16,308 nucleotides of DNA from Burkholderiaceae bacterium (GTDB lineage: Bacteria; Pseudomonadota; Gammaproteobacteria; Burkholderiales; Burkholderiaceae): the NCBI GenBank assembly GCA_030151165.1, contig JASLEM010000592.1:1-16308 (forward strand), given 5' to 3'. Positions 7,523 through 14,312 of the stretch are shown piece by piece (position 1 is the first letter of the stretch; each line of letters begins with the position of its first letter). Below the pieces are notes generated by a model. It did no database searches, was not told the origin of the DNA, and worked only from the letters and a program-made list of their open reading frames with translations. Made by a program: the position numbers and the translations under genes.

Positions 7523-9202
7523 TCAGAACAGGCCGACCACGTTGCCCTCGCCGTCGAGGTCGATCTGCTCCGCCGCCGGCACCTTCGGCAGGCCGGGCAT
7601 GGTCATGACGTCGCCGCAGATCACGACGATGAACTCGGCGCCCGCGGCCAGCCGCACCTCGCGGATGTTCACGACGTGGCCGGCGGGCGCGCCGCGCAGC
7701 GCGGGGTCGGTGGAGAAGCTGTACTGCGTCTTCGCCACGCAGACGGGGAAGCGGCCGTAGCCGGCGTCCTGCAGCCGCTGCAGCTGCGCCTTGACGTCCG
7801 CCGGCGCGCTGATGTCGGCCGCGCCGTAGACCTGCTGCGCGAGCGCCCTCGCCTTGTCCCACAGCGGCGTGTCGTCGTCGTAGGCGAAGCGCAGCGGTTG
7901 CGGCGGCAGCTCGCACAGGCGCACGACCTCGCGCGCCAGGTCGACCGCGCCGCGCCCGCCTTCGGCCCAGTGGCGGGCCGTGACGACCGACACGCCCAGC
8001 GCCCCGACGCGCTCGCGCAGCAAGGCGTGCTCGGCCTCGGTGTCCGAGCCGAAGTGGTTGATCGCGACGACGCAGCGCAGGCCCAGGACCTCGCGCAGGT
8101 TGTGCAGGTGCCGCTCGAGGTTCGCGAGGCCGCGCACGAGGGCGGGCAGGTCCTCGCGGCCCAGCGCGCCCAGGTCGACGCCGCCGTGGAACTTCAGCGC
8201 CCGCACGGTGGCGACCAGCACCGCGCAGTCCGGGCGCATGCCGGTCTTGCGGCACTTGATGTCGACGAACTTCTCGGCGCCCAGGTCGGCGCCGAAGCCG
8301 GCCTCGGTGACCACGATGTCGCCGAGCTTCAGCGCGGCCTGCGTGGCGATGACGCTGTTGCAGCCGTGCGCGATGTTGGCGAACGGGCCGCCGTGCAGGA
8401 TGGCGGGATTGTTCTCCAGCGTCTGGACGAGGTTGGGCGCGAGCGCATCCTTCAGCAGGACGGTCATCGCGCCATGCACCTTCAGGTCGGCGGCGCGCAC
8501 CGGCTTGCGGTCGCGCGTCTCGGCCACCACGATGCGGCCCAGCCGCTGCTTCAGGTCGGCCAGCGACGTCGCGAGGCAGAAGATCGCCATGACCTCGGAG
8601 GCCACGACGATGTCGAAGCCGTCCTCGCGCGGATAGCCGTTCGCCGGTCCGCCGAGGCCGACGGTGAGTTGCCGCAGCGCGCGGTCGTTCATGTCCATCA
8701 CGCGCCTCCAGGTGATGCGGCGGACGTCGATGCCCAGCGCGTTGCCGTGGTGCACGTGGTTGTCGATCGCCGCGGCCAGCAGGTTGTTGGCCAGCGCGAT
8801 GGCGTTGAAGTCGCCGGTGAAGTGGAGGTTGATCTCCTCCATCGGCACCACCTGCGCATGGCCGCCGCCGGCGGCGCCGCCCTTCAGCCCGAAGACCGGC
8901 CCCAGGCTGGGTTCGCGCAGCGCGATCACGGCCTTGCGGCCGATGTGGTTCAGCGCATCGCCGAGTCCGACCGTGGTGGTGGTCTTGCCCTCGCCCGCCG
9001 GCGTCGGGCTGATCGCCGTGACCAGCACCAGCTTGCCGTCGGGCCGGTCGTGCAGGGAACGCAGGTAGCCCAGGTCGATCTTCGCCTTGTGATGCCCATA
9101 CGGCACCAGGTAGTCGTCGGCGATGCCCAGGCGGTCGCGGGCCAGTTGGTCGATGCGGCGCAGGGTCGCGCGTTGGGCGATCTCGATGTCGCTGAGCGGC
9201 AC
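7523..9202 (-). CDS. fhs: Formate-tetrahydrofolate ligase
   Basis: Fhs joins formate to tetrahydrofolate with ATP and gives 10-formyl-THF, an entry to one-carbon metabolism (purines, fMet, serine). The 559-residue protein is full length for the family. It shows the ATP loop [10 protein letters not shown] (67-76), [23 protein letters not shown] in the folate/ATP region (about 96-118), [23 protein letters not shown] and [14 protein letters not shown]. The start is a GTG at 9200-9202, preceded on the minus strand by GGAG seven bases upstream; it begins [13 protein letters not shown] as expected. There are no folD or formate-metabolism neighbours. It is a single gene between the tRNA terminator and the terminator of the upstream PEP-CTERM gene. 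Confidence 0.95.
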   Translation of the reverse strand: MPLSDIEIAQRATLRRIDQLARDRLGIADDYLVPYGHHKAKIDLGYLRSLHDRPDGKLVLVTAISPTPAGEGKTTTTVGLGDALNHIGRKAVIALREPSLGPVFGLKGGAAGGGHAQVVPMEEINLHFTGDFNAIALANNLLAAAIDNHVHHGNALGIDVRRITWRRVMDMNDRALRQLTVGLGGPANGYPREDGFDIVVASEVMAIFCLATSLADLKQRLGRIVVAETRDRKPVRAADLKVHGAMTVLLKDALAPNLVQTLENNPAILHGGPFANIAHGCNSVIATQAALKLGDIVVTEAGFGADLGAEKFVDIKCRKTGMRPDCAVLVATVRALKFHGGVDLGALGREDLPALVRGLANLERHLHNLREVLGLRCVVAINHFGSDTEAEHALLRERVGALGVSVVTARHWAEGGRGAVDLAREVVRLCELPPQPLRFAYDDDTPLWDKARALAQQVYGAADISAPADVKAQLQRLQDAGYGRFPVCVAKTQYSFSTDPALRGAPAGHVVNIREVRLAAGAEFIVVICGDVMTMPGLPKVPAAEQIDLDGEGNVVGLF

Positions 9203-9285
9203 GGCGGGCTCCGTGGCAGTTGGGGATCGCCCATTGTGGCCGCCCCGCGCCGCTGCATGGCGGAGGTGTTTGCCCGTGCACGCCC

Positions 9286-9311
9286 GATCAGGGATCGTGC
9301 GATCGGAGATC
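9286..9311. repeat. Cluster of four GATC sites
   Basis: GATC occurs at 9286, 9293, 9301 and 9308, spaced 7, 8 and 7 bp, in the gap between fhs and the PEP-CTERM terminator. The outer copies sit in an inverted CCGATC/GATCGG arrangement. The function is unknown and the cluster may be chance. Confidence 0.5.
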
Positions 9312-9324
9312 GGCGAAGCCCATG

Positions 9325-9362
9325 AAAAAACCGCCGCGTCTTCGAATCGAAGATCACGGCGG
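9325..9362 (-). terminator. Rho-independent terminator of the PEP-CTERM gene
   Basis: Read on the minus strand, CCGCCG pairs with CGGCGG (9331-9336 with 9357-9362) and TCTTCG with CGAAGA (9339-9344 with 9348-9353) around a 3-nt loop. Six U's follow (A9325-A9330 on the plus strand). It lies 75 bp after the stop codon at 9438 and insulates fhs. Confidence 0.82.
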
Positions 9363-9437
9363 TGCTGCCGTCTGCTGCCGCTCGCGCGCCTGGAAGTCGC
9401 TCCAGAAAACCAGGCGCGGGGCGGCGCGACGCGCGGA

Positions 9438-10262
9438 TCAGGCCTTGTTGCGGCGGCGGGCGATCGTGCCCAGCAGGCCGAGACCGGCCAGCATCAGCGC
9501 GACGTTCGTCGGCTCGGGGATCGTCGGGGTCGGGATGCCCTGGTCGTTGACGTCGAACCAGATGAAGCTGTCGTTGACGACGCCGGAGATGCCGTTCTGG
9601 GTCGAGCCGGCCAGCACTTCGCCGTTCGAGTTGCCGTCGCCGAAGCCGACCGCCGCCGGCGTGCCGCCGAAGCCGGCGTGGCCGCCGCTGGCGTCACCGG
9701 TTTCCCACTGCATGTCGCCGTAGAAGAAGCCGATCTGGCCTTCGCCGGCCGGCGTGTTGTAGGCGGCACCGCGCAGCACGAGCTGGAAGGTGTCGAGCTT
9801 GTCGTCGTGGGCGCCGAAGTAGCCGACGTGGTCCCACGTGATGATCGTCTCGTTGGCGATCGACGTGTTCACGTAGACGATGCCGCTGTTCGCGCCGCGG
9901 GTGTCGACGTCCGCGAAGAACGGCGCGATCACGGGCTGCGTGGCGCCTTGCGGGCCGGCCGGCGTGTACGAGCCGAGCGGGCCGTTGAACGTGATGTTGC
10001 CGTTGTTGTTGATGTAGATCGTGCTGTAGTCCTGGCCGAAGAAGTTCGTCAGCGTGTAGCCCAGCGCGATCGGGCCCGTCGACGAGTCGTCGTTGCGGCC
10101 GGTGGAGCCGCCGATCTGCGCGCTCACGCCGAAGTCGGTGGTGTACAGGCCGCCCGAGGTGTGGGTCAGCGCCGAATCCGGCACCGTGGTCACTTGCGCG
10201 AACGCGTGGCCGGCCAGCAGGAGGGAAGCAACCGCCGCGGCGATGCTCGTGAATTTCTTCAT
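9438..10262 (-). CDS. NIDO-domain protein with PEP-CTERM sorting signal
   Basis: This 274-residue exported protein begins with a Sec signal peptide ([22 protein letters not shown], cleavage near residue 22). The central part resembles the nidogen-like NIDO domain: [32 protein letters not shown], and a later ITWDHVGYF with FQLVLRG. The C-terminus (248-274) is a classic PEP-CTERM signal: IPEPT, a hydrophobic helix ([15 protein letters not shown]) and a basic RRRNKA tail. Such proteins are recognised by an EpsH-type exosortase, cut at the PEP motif and displayed or released with exopolysaccharide. No exosortase or EPS gene is in the window; PEP-CTERM genes are commonly scattered. GGGAAA precedes the ATG. 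The leader contains an inverted repeat (10290-10324), and a strong terminator follows. Confidence 0.9.
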   Translation of the reverse strand: MKKFTSIAAAVASLLLAGHAFAQVTTVPDSALTHTSGGLYTTDFGVSAQIGGSTGRNDDSSTGPIALGYTLTNFFGQDYSTIYINNNGNITFNGPLGSYTPAGPQGATQPVIAPFFADVDTRGANSGIVYVNTSIANETIITWDHVGYFGAHDDKLDTFQLVLRGAAYNTPAGEGQIGFFYGDMQWETGDASGGHAGFGGTPAAVGFGDGNSNGEVLAGSTQNGISGVVNDSFIWFDVNDQGIPTPTIPEPTNVALMLAGLGLLGTIARRRNKA

Positions 10263-10289
10263 GGTATTTCCCGGTTATGGCGAAGCACG

Positions 10290-10324
10290 AAACCCTTCGA
10301 GTGCCGCGCCGATGTAAAGGGTTT
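10290..10324 (-). repeat. Inverted repeat AAACCCTT/AAGGGTTT in the PEP-CTERM leader
   Basis: AAACCCTT (10290-10297) and AAGGGTTT (10317-10324) are perfect inverted copies separated by 19 bp, 27-62 bp before the PEP-CTERM start codon. It may be a leader hairpin or a two-half-site operator. A similar arrangement occurs before the exported-protein gene at 12821. Confidence 0.4.
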
Positions 10325-10457
10325 GGGTCAGCGGCGATTATTGAACGTGCACTTCTTCACGAAGCCCCCTCGAATGTGGGAGAGAGGGGGTTCACGCCAC
10401 ACCAGAAAGGGGGAGGGAAACGTTGTCAATGGCGACGAAGGACGCCGGGCCTGCGCA

Positions 10458-10485
10458 TCGACACCCGCGCCGACGCCGCTATGCT
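10458..10485 (+). promoter_or_regulatory. Candidate promoter giving a leaderless mazG-like transcript
   Basis: TCGACA (10458-10463) and TATGCT (10480-10485) are 16 bp apart. The predicted start of transcription, about 7-8 nt after the -10, falls on the ATG at 10493. No Shine-Dalgarno sequence precedes either possible ATG (10481 or 10493). Confidence 0.38.
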
Positions 10486-10492
10486 CGCGCCC

Positions 10493-10840
10493 ATGCCCGA
10501 TGACCTGCTGAACCTCCGAGACGACCTGCGCGACTTCGCGGACGCGCGCGGCTGGGCGCCGTTCCACTCGCCCAAGAACCTCGCGTCGGCGTTGGCGGTC
10601 GAGGCCGCCGAACTGCTGGAGCACTTCCAGTGGCTGACCGAGGCGCAGAGCCGCGCGCTGAGCGATGCGCAGCGCGTCGAGGTGGGCCACGAGGCGGCGG
10701 ACGTGCTGCTCTACCTGATCCAGCTCGCCGACCAGCTCGGGATCGACCTCGCTGCCGCGGCGCGCCGCAAGATCGGCCTGAACGCGCTGAAATACCCGGC
10801 GCCCGCGCGCCCGGCCCCGCCACCCGAACCGGGCTCTTGA
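10493..10840 (+). CDS. MazG-like nucleotide pyrophosphohydrolase
   Basis: This is a 115-residue all-alpha NTP pyrophosphohydrolase of the small MazG/RS21-C6 (dCTPase-like) type, which hydrolyses non-canonical or excess (d)NTPs to the monophosphate. The Mg-binding signature is complete: E37-x-x-E40 (VEAAELLEHFQW) and E67-x-x-D70 (HEAADVLLYLIQLAD). The N-terminal LRDFADARGWAPFHSPKNLA is typical of bacterial members, and the proline-rich last 13 residues are probably disordered. An in-frame ATG at 10481 would add four residues but overlaps the likely -10, so I prefer 10493. The gene stands alone between the divergent PEP-CTERM gene and a weak terminator. The exact nucleotide substrate cannot be told. 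Confidence 0.82.
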   Translation: MPDDLLNLRDDLRDFADARGWAPFHSPKNLASALAVEAAELLEHFQWLTEAQSRALSDAQRVEVGHEAADVLLYLIQLADQLGIDLAAAARRKIGLNALKYPAPARPAPPPEPGS

Positions 10841-10858
10841 GCGCACGAGGCGGCGCCG

Positions 10859-10897
10859 GAACGACCGCAAACCGTCGTTTTTTTCGCACGGTCGTTC
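10859..10897. repeat. Inverted repeat GAACGACCG/CGGTCGTTC, overlapping a weak terminator
   Basis: GAACGACCG (10859-10867) and CGGTCGTTC (10889-10897) are perfect inverted copies 21 bp apart. The right arm shares the 10-mer ACGGTCGTTC with the palindrome at 11213-11234, so it may be a related operator. Confidence 0.4.
10860..10884 (+). terminator. Probable terminator of the mazG-like gene
   Basis: AACGAC (10860-10865) pairs with GTCGTT (10874-10879) over an 8-nt loop, and the T-run continues to 10884. The stem is only 6 bp, but the position 20 bp after the stop codon and the seven T's fit. Confidence 0.5.
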
Positions 10898-11212
10898 GCC
10901 GCTCCGAGCGCGGCCGCCGGATCGCTCTCCTGGTGCCGCGGCGGCACCGGTTCCGCAGCTCGCCGAGGGCCGTTTCGTCGACCTTTCCACGAACGACGCG
11001 GGCGTCCCGGGCGGCGCGAGATCGGCATTGCGGCGCCGATCGACGCCCGGAGATGCACCGCGAACGCCCCGCGCGCACCAGCGGCGGGTTTACCCTTCAC
11101 CCATGTTGGGGGACTGCGCCCGATTTGAGGTCGCAATCGCACTGTCCTGGGGCAAACTTCGGGTTCTTTCCTATGTCGGTGCGTAGCGCCGCTGGCTAAT
11201 ATTTCATTCAAT

Positions 11213-11234
11213 AAATAGAACGGTCGTTCTATTT
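11213..11234. promoter_or_regulatory. 22-bp perfect palindrome, likely TetR-type operator
   Basis: AAATAGAACG (11213-11222), a GT spacer, and CGTTCTATTT (11225-11234) form two 10-bp arms. The core GAACGGTCGTTC has the form of many TetR/AcrR-family operators. It lies 63 bp before the AraC gene and just after a possible -10 (TAATAT, 11197-11202), so binding would probably block the regulator's transcription. No TetR gene is in the window. Confidence 0.6.
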
Positions 11235-11296
11235 TATGAAGGGAATCGGCACTCCATCGCGGAACGCCTTTTCCCGTCCAAGTATCGGAGTCCTTC

Positions 11297-12325
11297 GTGG
11301 TTGTCGTTCCCCTGTCTCAGCTCAGCGCGTTCAAGGCGATGAAGGACGGCTTCGCGCAACGCGGACTCGATCTCGCCGCGATCCTCGCGGACGCCGGACT
11401 GAACCCCGACCCCAACGAAACCGTCGACGCCGAACACCTGGCCGACCTGTTCAGCGTCGCCTGGGGCGCGGCCGTCGCACGCACCGGCGACCCGGCCATC
11501 GGCCTCGCGCTGTCGCCACGCCAGCCGCTGATCGGCCTGGGATCGCTGTCCAGCCTCGTGCTGTCCTCGCCCGACCTGCGCAGCGGCCTGCAGCGCCTGG
11601 CGCGCTACACGAACCTGATCTCGCCGACCACGTCGATCGGGATGGACGCGCCCGCCACGTCGCTGGGCATGGACGTCGACCACGACGCCTGCCGCATCAC
11701 GCTGCGCATCTCGGCCGGCAAGCTGCCGGTGCCGCAGCAGCGCTACGACTTCATGGCGGTCACGTTCATGAAGGGCATCTTCTGGCTGACCGGCGAGAAG
11801 GTCGCGCCGGTCCGCGTGCACCACCCTTACCCGGCGCCGGCCGACCCGGCCCCGTGGGAAGCCGCCTTCGGCTGCCCGGTGCTGTTCGGCGCGGCGGCGT
11901 TCGTGATCGAGCTGCCGCTGTCCGCGCTCGACGCGCCGTTCCCGACGTCCGACCCGACCGTCGGCGAGATGTGCGAACGCATGGTCGCCCAGCTCGCCGC
12001 CGAACAGGGCGGCTGCATCACGGCGCGCGTGCGCCAGGCGCTGATGCAGCTGATCGCCAAGGGCGACCCGCGGCGCGAGCTCGTCGCCGCCACGCTGTGC
12101 ATGAGCGAACGCACGCTGCAGCGCCGGCTGACCGAGGAAGGCACCAGCTTCATCGAGCTGGTCGACGACACCCGCCGCGAGCTGGCGCAGCGCTATTTCG
12201 TCAACGGCGCCTACACGCCGACCGAAATGAGCTTCGCCCTCGGATTCTCCGACCCGAGTAATTTCTACCGCGCGTGCAAACGCTGGTTCGGACGCACGCC
12301 GAATACCCTGCGGTGCGCCGCCTGA
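11297..12325 (+). CDS. AraC-family transcriptional regulator, OruR/ArgR type
   Basis: This 342-residue cytoplasmic regulator has an N-terminal ligand-sensing domain of the arabinose-binding-like type found in OruR/ArgR/PchR-like AraC proteins (about 15-205) and a C-terminal double helix-turn-helix (about 240-340). The DNA-binding part reads LVAATLCMSERTLQRRLTEE for the first helix-turn-helix, and YTPTEMSFALGFSDPSNFYR followed by ACKRWFGRTP for the second, which is textbook AraC. The start is a GTG at 11297, preceded by GGAG at 11287-11290 with 6-bp spacing. The gene stands alone: a perfect palindrome lies upstream and a strong terminator downstream. Its target genes are not obvious; members of this class often sense amino acids or lipids, but nothing here shows the ligand. 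Confidence 0.92.
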   Translation: MVVVPLSQLSAFKAMKDGFAQRGLDLAAILADAGLNPDPNETVDAEHLADLFSVAWGAAVARTGDPAIGLALSPRQPLIGLGSLSSLVLSSPDLRSGLQRLARYTNLISPTTSIGMDAPATSLGMDVDHDACRITLRISAGKLPVPQQRYDFMAVTFMKGIFWLTGEKVAPVRVHHPYPAPADPAPWEAAFGCPVLFGAAAFVIELPLSALDAPFPTSDPTVGEMCERMVAQLAAEQGGCITARVRQALMQLIAKGDPRRELVAATLCMSERTLQRRLTEEGTSFIELVDDTRRELAQRYFVNGAYTPTEMSFALGFSDPSNFYRACKRWFGRTPNTLRCAA

Positions 12326-12383
12326 CATATTTTCCAGGCGATTTCATAAAATCTGCCTTTATTATTTTCGTCGACCAAGTCCT

Positions 12384-12406
12384 GGGAGCCGCTCGGCTCC
12401 CTTTTT
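12384..12406 (+). terminator. Rho-independent terminator of the AraC gene
   Basis: GGGAGCC (12384-12390) pairs perfectly with GGCTCCC (12395-12401) over a GCTC loop and is followed by TTTTT. It lies 59 bp after the stop codon. Confidence 0.92.
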
Positions 12407-12556
12407 CATGGGCCGGTAAAACCGTCCACGGCGAATAGTTCTGGCTTCGCGAGCCAATCCGGGCTCGCCACGCCACGCGGGACAACCCTTAAGGGCTTGC
12501 GACAATGACGCCGTCATGGGCGACGCCGACTCGGCAGCAGAAGCCCTCGCTCGATG

Positions 12557-12587
12557 GGGAAAACACCCAGGACTAGGGAAGATACCC
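12557..12587. promoter_or_regulatory. Tandem GGG-N6-CCC sites, candidate activator-binding repeats
   Basis: GGGAAAACACCC (12557-12568) and GGGAAGATACCC (12576-12587) match at 10 of 12 positions and repeat every 19 bp, about two helical turns. Each half has GGG/CCC dyad symmetry. They lie about 80-105 bp upstream of the sigma-54-like site, where enhancer-binding proteins usually bind. The binding protein is unknown. Confidence 0.45.
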
Positions 12588-12591
12588 CCCT

Positions 12592-12614
12592 GCCATGGTT
12601 TCGCAAGCCATGGC
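12592..12614 (+). repeat. 10-bp hairpin GCCATGG/CCATGGC
   Basis: GCCATGG (12592-12598) and CCATGGC (12608-12614) are perfect arms. The stem continues inward through a T-G and two T-A pairs to a CGC triloop. There is no U-tract, so it is not a simple terminator; it begins five bases after the second GGG-N6-CCC repeat. Confidence 0.45.
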
Positions 12615-12662
12615 GTTGGCTCCGCAAGTCAGTGCGACGGAAGAATTTACGGCACATCATTG

Positions 12663-12678
12663 CGGCACGCGTTTGGCA
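12663..12678 (+). promoter_or_regulatory. Candidate sigma-54 (-24/-12) promoter of the gene at 12821
   Basis: CGGCACG-CGTT-TGGCA keeps the invariant GG and GC with exact 10-bp spacing, against the consensus TGGCACG-N4-TTGCA (two mismatches). Transcription would start near 12689 with a leader of about 130 nt. A sigma-70 alternative, TTGCGG (12660) with TATGAC (12681), has only a 15-bp spacer. Confidence 0.35.
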
Positions 12679-12820
12679 AGTATGACTTCAGCGAAGTCCG
12701 ACCCTCCACCGAGTGGCCGGCGAGTTCCAGGGCAAAACCCTTGACGCAGAAATCGGATATTGCCCGCGAGGGGTTTCAAAGAGTTCGATCAATAGACCTT
12801 ATACATCTGGAGAGACACAC

Positions 12821-13384
12821 ATGAACATGCTCAAGCTTACCGCCGCCGCCGCCCTGGCCGCCCTGTCGCTGTCGGCCTCGGCCATGACCTCGATCGCCGA
12901 CAACGACCTGAGCGCCATCGCCGGTCAAGACGGCGTGTCGATCGCTGCCAACCTGAACATCAACATCGGTTCGTTCACGTACACCGACACCGATGCGACG
13001 GGCGGCTCCGTGTCGTTCAACGGCATCCACGTCAACGGCATGATGGCCATGACCATCGACGTCCTGAACGCCGGCGCGTTCCAGACCGCCGCCGTCACCG
13101 CTGCCAGCAGCTACAGCGCGACCCAAGGCGCCCTGGCTGTCGGCGGCATCGCCGGCGCCCTGGGCTACACGGGCGGCGACGTCGTCCAGTTCGCCTTCCC
13201 GGCCGCCATCGCTCCCGCCACCGGCGGCGCGACGGATGCGCAAGCCCAGGCCGCCGCTCACGCGGTCAGCCCGACGATCACGATCGACTCGATCACGACC
13301 GGCAACAACGGCAAGTCGTTCGGCTCCATCCAGATCAAGAACCTGGACCTGCAAGGCACGCAAGTCTGGATGTTCGGCCACTAA
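12821..13384 (+). CDS. Exported protein with N-terminal DLSAIAGQDGV motif (FilA/DUF6160-like), 187 aa
   Basis: The function is not established. The protein has a clear Sec signal peptide (cleavage after SASA-21) followed directly by IADNDLSAIAGQDGVSIAA (25-43). The rest is rich in Thr, Ser, Ala, Gly and Val with alternating beta patterns (INIGSFTYTDTDATGGSVSF; TITIDSITTGNN; SFGSIQIKNLDL) and has no cysteine, which suggests a secreted beta-structured surface or fibre protein. The short GQDGV motif is typical of proteins annotated as DUF6160 or Acinetobacter FilA-like; I assign this by motif, not alignment. The start at 12821 has an excellent GGAGAG (12809-12814). It is first of four such genes before a C39 peptidase, but a terminator separates it from the others, so it may be made in excess. 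Confidence 0.88.
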   Translation: MNMLKLTAAAALAALSLSASAMTSIADNDLSAIAGQDGVSIAANLNINIGSFTYTDTDATGGSVSFNGIHVNGMMAMTIDVLNAGAFQTAAVTAASSYSATQGALAVGGIAGALGYTGGDVVQFAFPAAIAPATGGATDAQAQAAAHAVSPTITIDSITTGNNGKSFGSIQIKNLDLQGTQVWMFGH

Positions 13385-13401
13385 GCAGCGTAGACGTTTC
13401 G

Positions 13402-13421
13402 CGCACTTCCTCCGGAGTGCG
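13402..13421 (+). repeat. Hairpin CGCACT/AGTGCG after the gene at 12821
   Basis: CGCACT (13402-13407) pairs with AGTGCG (13416-13421), extended inward by a T-G and a C-G pair. It has no U-tract. It may protect the 3' end of the mRNA or help the terminator that follows. Confidence 0.5.
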
Positions 13422-13434
13422 TGAAGTCTGTTGC

Positions 13435-13468
13435 AAAGGCCTCGTGATGTTGCGTCACGGGGCCTTTT
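13435..13468 (+). terminator. Probable (leaky) terminator between the first and second exported-protein genes
   Basis: AAAGGCC-T-CGTGA (13435-13447) pairs with TCACG-G-GGCCTTT (13455-13467) over a 7-nt loop, giving a 13-bp stem including one T-G. The T-run is only TTTT before AA, so read-through into the downstream operon is likely. The sequence resembles the tRNA-Asn terminator. Confidence 0.7.
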
Positions 13469-13529
13469 AACCTTCAAGAAACCGCGCGAGATCGCGGTAA
13501 CCTCGCACCCTCCGCCGCCACGCCTTCCC

Positions 13530-14312
13530 ATGTCCGCCGCCACCACCGCCCCCTCGCCGGCACGATCGCCCGCTGCGCTTTGCGCCGCCGCGACGCTGCT
13601 CGCATGCGCCGTGGCGCCGGCCCATGCCGTGGGCGTGCCGATGGACGACAAGGCGCTGTCGGACACCTGGGGCCAGGCGCTGCTCGATCTCACCAACACG
13701 TCGCAGGGCGGCTACGACTTCTCGCGCATCACGCTGAACGCGGACGTCTCGCTGTCCGCCACGCTCTCGGGCCTGAAACTGGGCACCAAGAACGGCATCT
13801 CGGACATCGACATCTCCACGCTGAGCTTCGGCCGCAGCGACGCCGGCGACGCCGCGCGCACGGTCGCGATCACCGACCCGTACTTCGAATGGGTCTACTC
13901 CGGCGCGGTCGGCAGCGCCAACCGGCAAGTCGTCGGCATGCGCATCGGCTTCGGCGGCATCGCAGGTGACGTGGGCCTGCTGATGAACACCGTCAGCGGC
14001 TCGCTGGCGATCAACACCGGCACCACCACCGCGACGCTCAACGGCTCGCAAGGCACGTCGCTCGCCTGCGGCGCCGGCTGCACGATCCCGCTCAACCAGA
14101 TCGGCGGCGTGACCGCCGGCGACGCCAACGGCGCCAGCCGCGACTTCTTTCTCTCGATCCTGAAGACCGCCCTCGTCTACCCGACGACCGACGCGGCCGT
14201 CGGCGCGCCCGCCACGGCGCAGGCCGGCTTCTGGCTCAACTGGACCGACCGCCTGAAGGCGATCAACACCACGGGGACCGTCCCCCCCAACATCCCCAAG
14301 ATCGGCCCCTGA
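13530..14312 (+). CDS. Exported protein with N-terminal ALSDTWGQ motif, 260 aa
   Basis: The function is not established. The signal peptide ends at APAHA-33, and the mature protein starts VGVPMDDKALSDTWGQALLDL. The segment M38-Q49 corresponds to the DxxLSxVxGQ motif of the neighbouring proteins but has Thr-Trp in place of Val-x and lacks the following DGV, so it is the most divergent of the four. The body shows repeated short beta strands (ITLNADVSLSATLSGLKLG; VVGMRIGFGGIAGDVGLLM) and a close cysteine pair, C180 and C184. The ATG at 13530 is chosen because it opens a normal signal peptide; an upstream in-frame TTG at 13431 lies inside the terminator. No clear Shine-Dalgarno site is present. 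Its stop overlaps the next start by one base (TGATG). Confidence 0.85.
   Translation: MSAATTAPSPARSPAALCAAATLLACAVAPAHAVGVPMDDKALSDTWGQALLDLTNTSQGGYDFSRITLNADVSLSATLSGLKLGTKNGISDIDISTLSFGRSDAGDAARTVAITDPYFEWVYSGAVGSANRQVVGMRIGFGGIAGDVGLLMNTVSGSLAINTGTTTATLNGSQGTSLACGAGCTIPLNQIGGVTAGDANGASRDFFLSILKTALVYPTTDAAVGAPATAQAGFWLNWTDRLKAINTTGTVPPNIPKIGP

Larger units (their letters stand above)
10841..11296. other. 456-bp intergenic region without a credible gene
   Basis: The stretch between the mazG-like gene and the AraC regulator contains a weak terminator, an inverted repeat, a small GGTGCCG/CGGCACC hairpin (10932-10948, no U-tract), an AT-richer segment (about 11195-11240) and the palindrome at 11213-11234. 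Open frames here are arginine- and proline-rich, without plausible starts or motifs, and I do not call them. A small RNA cannot be excluded. Confidence 0.6.
12326..12820. other. 495-bp non-coding region rich in repeats and signals
   Basis: The region carries the AraC terminator (12384-12406), the palindromes CCCTTAAGGG (12486-12495) and ATGACG-C-CGTCAT (12505-12517), tandem GGG-N6-CCC repeats, a 10-bp hairpin, a sigma-54-like site and a long untranslated leader of the gene at 12821. A 102-codon frame from 12516 has no family motif and lies across these signals, so I do not call it. Confidence 0.6.

Noticed and set aside
10263..10420. Sigma-54 promoter for the PEP-CTERM gene
   Set aside because: I looked for GG-N10-GC on the minus strand and found no copy with acceptable flanks, although RpoN control of PEP-CTERM genes is known.
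10711..11211. Minus-strand frame of 166 codons over the gap before the AraC gene
   Set aside because: It is Arg/Pro-rich with no motif, overlaps the mazG-like gene, and its codon pattern looks like that of antisense frames in GC-rich DNA.
12592..12660. Cyclic di-GMP (GEMM) riboswitch before the gene at 12821
   Set aside because: GCAAG and hairpins in this region recall GEMM, but the conserved core sequences and the tetraloop-receptor arrangement could not be matched.
12516..12824. Possible 102-aa gene starting at ATG 12516
   Set aside because: The frame crosses the tandem repeats, hairpin and likely promoter, overlaps the start of the real gene at 12821, and its product shows no signal peptide, domain or family pattern.
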